From Acidobacteriota bacterium (GTDB lineage: Bacteria > Acidobacteriota > Holophagae > Holophagales > Holophagaceae), in assembly GCA_021778785.1 (NCBI GenBank), contig JAJYBX010000181.1, forward strand, positions 1 to 5,154: a stretch of 5,154 nucleotides of DNA, given 5' to 3'. The notes beneath the pieces were generated by a model. The model worked only from the letters and a program-made list of their open reading frames with translations, made no database searches and had not been told where the DNA came from. Of the stretch, positions 5,098 through 5,154 are shown in pieces. The translations under genes were made by a program, and so were the position numbers. Position 1 is the first letter of the stretch. Each line of letters begins with the position of its first letter.

Positions 5098-5154
5098 GTC
5101 GCAGCGACCTACTTTTCCACTCCTGTGAGGAGCAGTATCATCGGCCCTCCGGGT
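5098..5154 (-). rRNA. rrf: 5S ribosomal RNA, 3' part (cut by window edge)
   Basis: Read on the minus strand, the right edge of the window carries the 3' half of a 5S rRNA. The conserved block CCGATGATACTG is followed by a CTCCT/AGGAG hairpin and then by the near-invariant AGTAGG (5113-5108), which precedes the 3' strand of terminal helix I. The same order of elements ends the E. coli and B. subtilis 5S molecules. The exact 3' end is uncertain by a few bases because the 5' half, with which the last bases pair, lies outside the window. 5S is normally the last gene of an rRNA operon, and the terminator directly downstream agrees with that. 16S and 23S should lie to the right on the same strand. 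Confidence 0.9.

Overview
The window is a compact, GC-rich (about two-thirds G+C by eye) bacterial translation-gene cluster. Every gene lies on the minus strand, so it reads from right to left: the 3' end of a 5S rRNA gene, its intrinsic terminator, then thrS, infC, rpmI, rplT, pheS and the first 182 codons of pheT, which runs off the left edge. This order is a widely conserved bacterial arrangement. The taxon cannot be fixed from sequence alone. GC content, protein sequences and the short PheT would fit a high-GC Gram-negative-type lineage such as Acidobacteriota (Holophaga/Geothrix-like), but this is a weak inference.

Region by region: 5154-5098 is the end of 5S rRNA, closing an rRNA operon. 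A perfect 14-bp hairpin at 5087-5053 ends it, only 43 bases before the thrS start. thrS (637 aa) is complete with all catalytic, zinc and editing residues. A 74-base gap holds a good infC promoter with an extended -10. infC most likely starts at a rare AUU codon behind a strong Shine-Dalgarno. The rpmI ribosome-binding site overlaps the infC stop codon. The spacer between rpmI and rplT is unusually long (197 bases) and holds two compound hairpins, a promoter-like sequence with a TAGAAT -10, and a short leader with another hairpin. rplT is followed by a perfect 10-bp hairpin with a GNRA loop, then pheS and pheT, joined by a one-base TGATG stop/start overlap.

Together the genes supply two aminoacyl-tRNA synthetases (Thr and Phe), initiation factor 3 and two 50S proteins (L35, L20), so their output suits growth-rate control next to an rRNA operon. 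The most unusual observations are a PheT amino-terminus that lacks the usual inserted OB-fold tRNA-binding domain, the AUU start of infC, and the structured rpmI-rplT spacer. I saw no mobile elements, CRISPR arrays, tRNA genes or accessory genes. The plus strand holds only antisense shadow reading frames.
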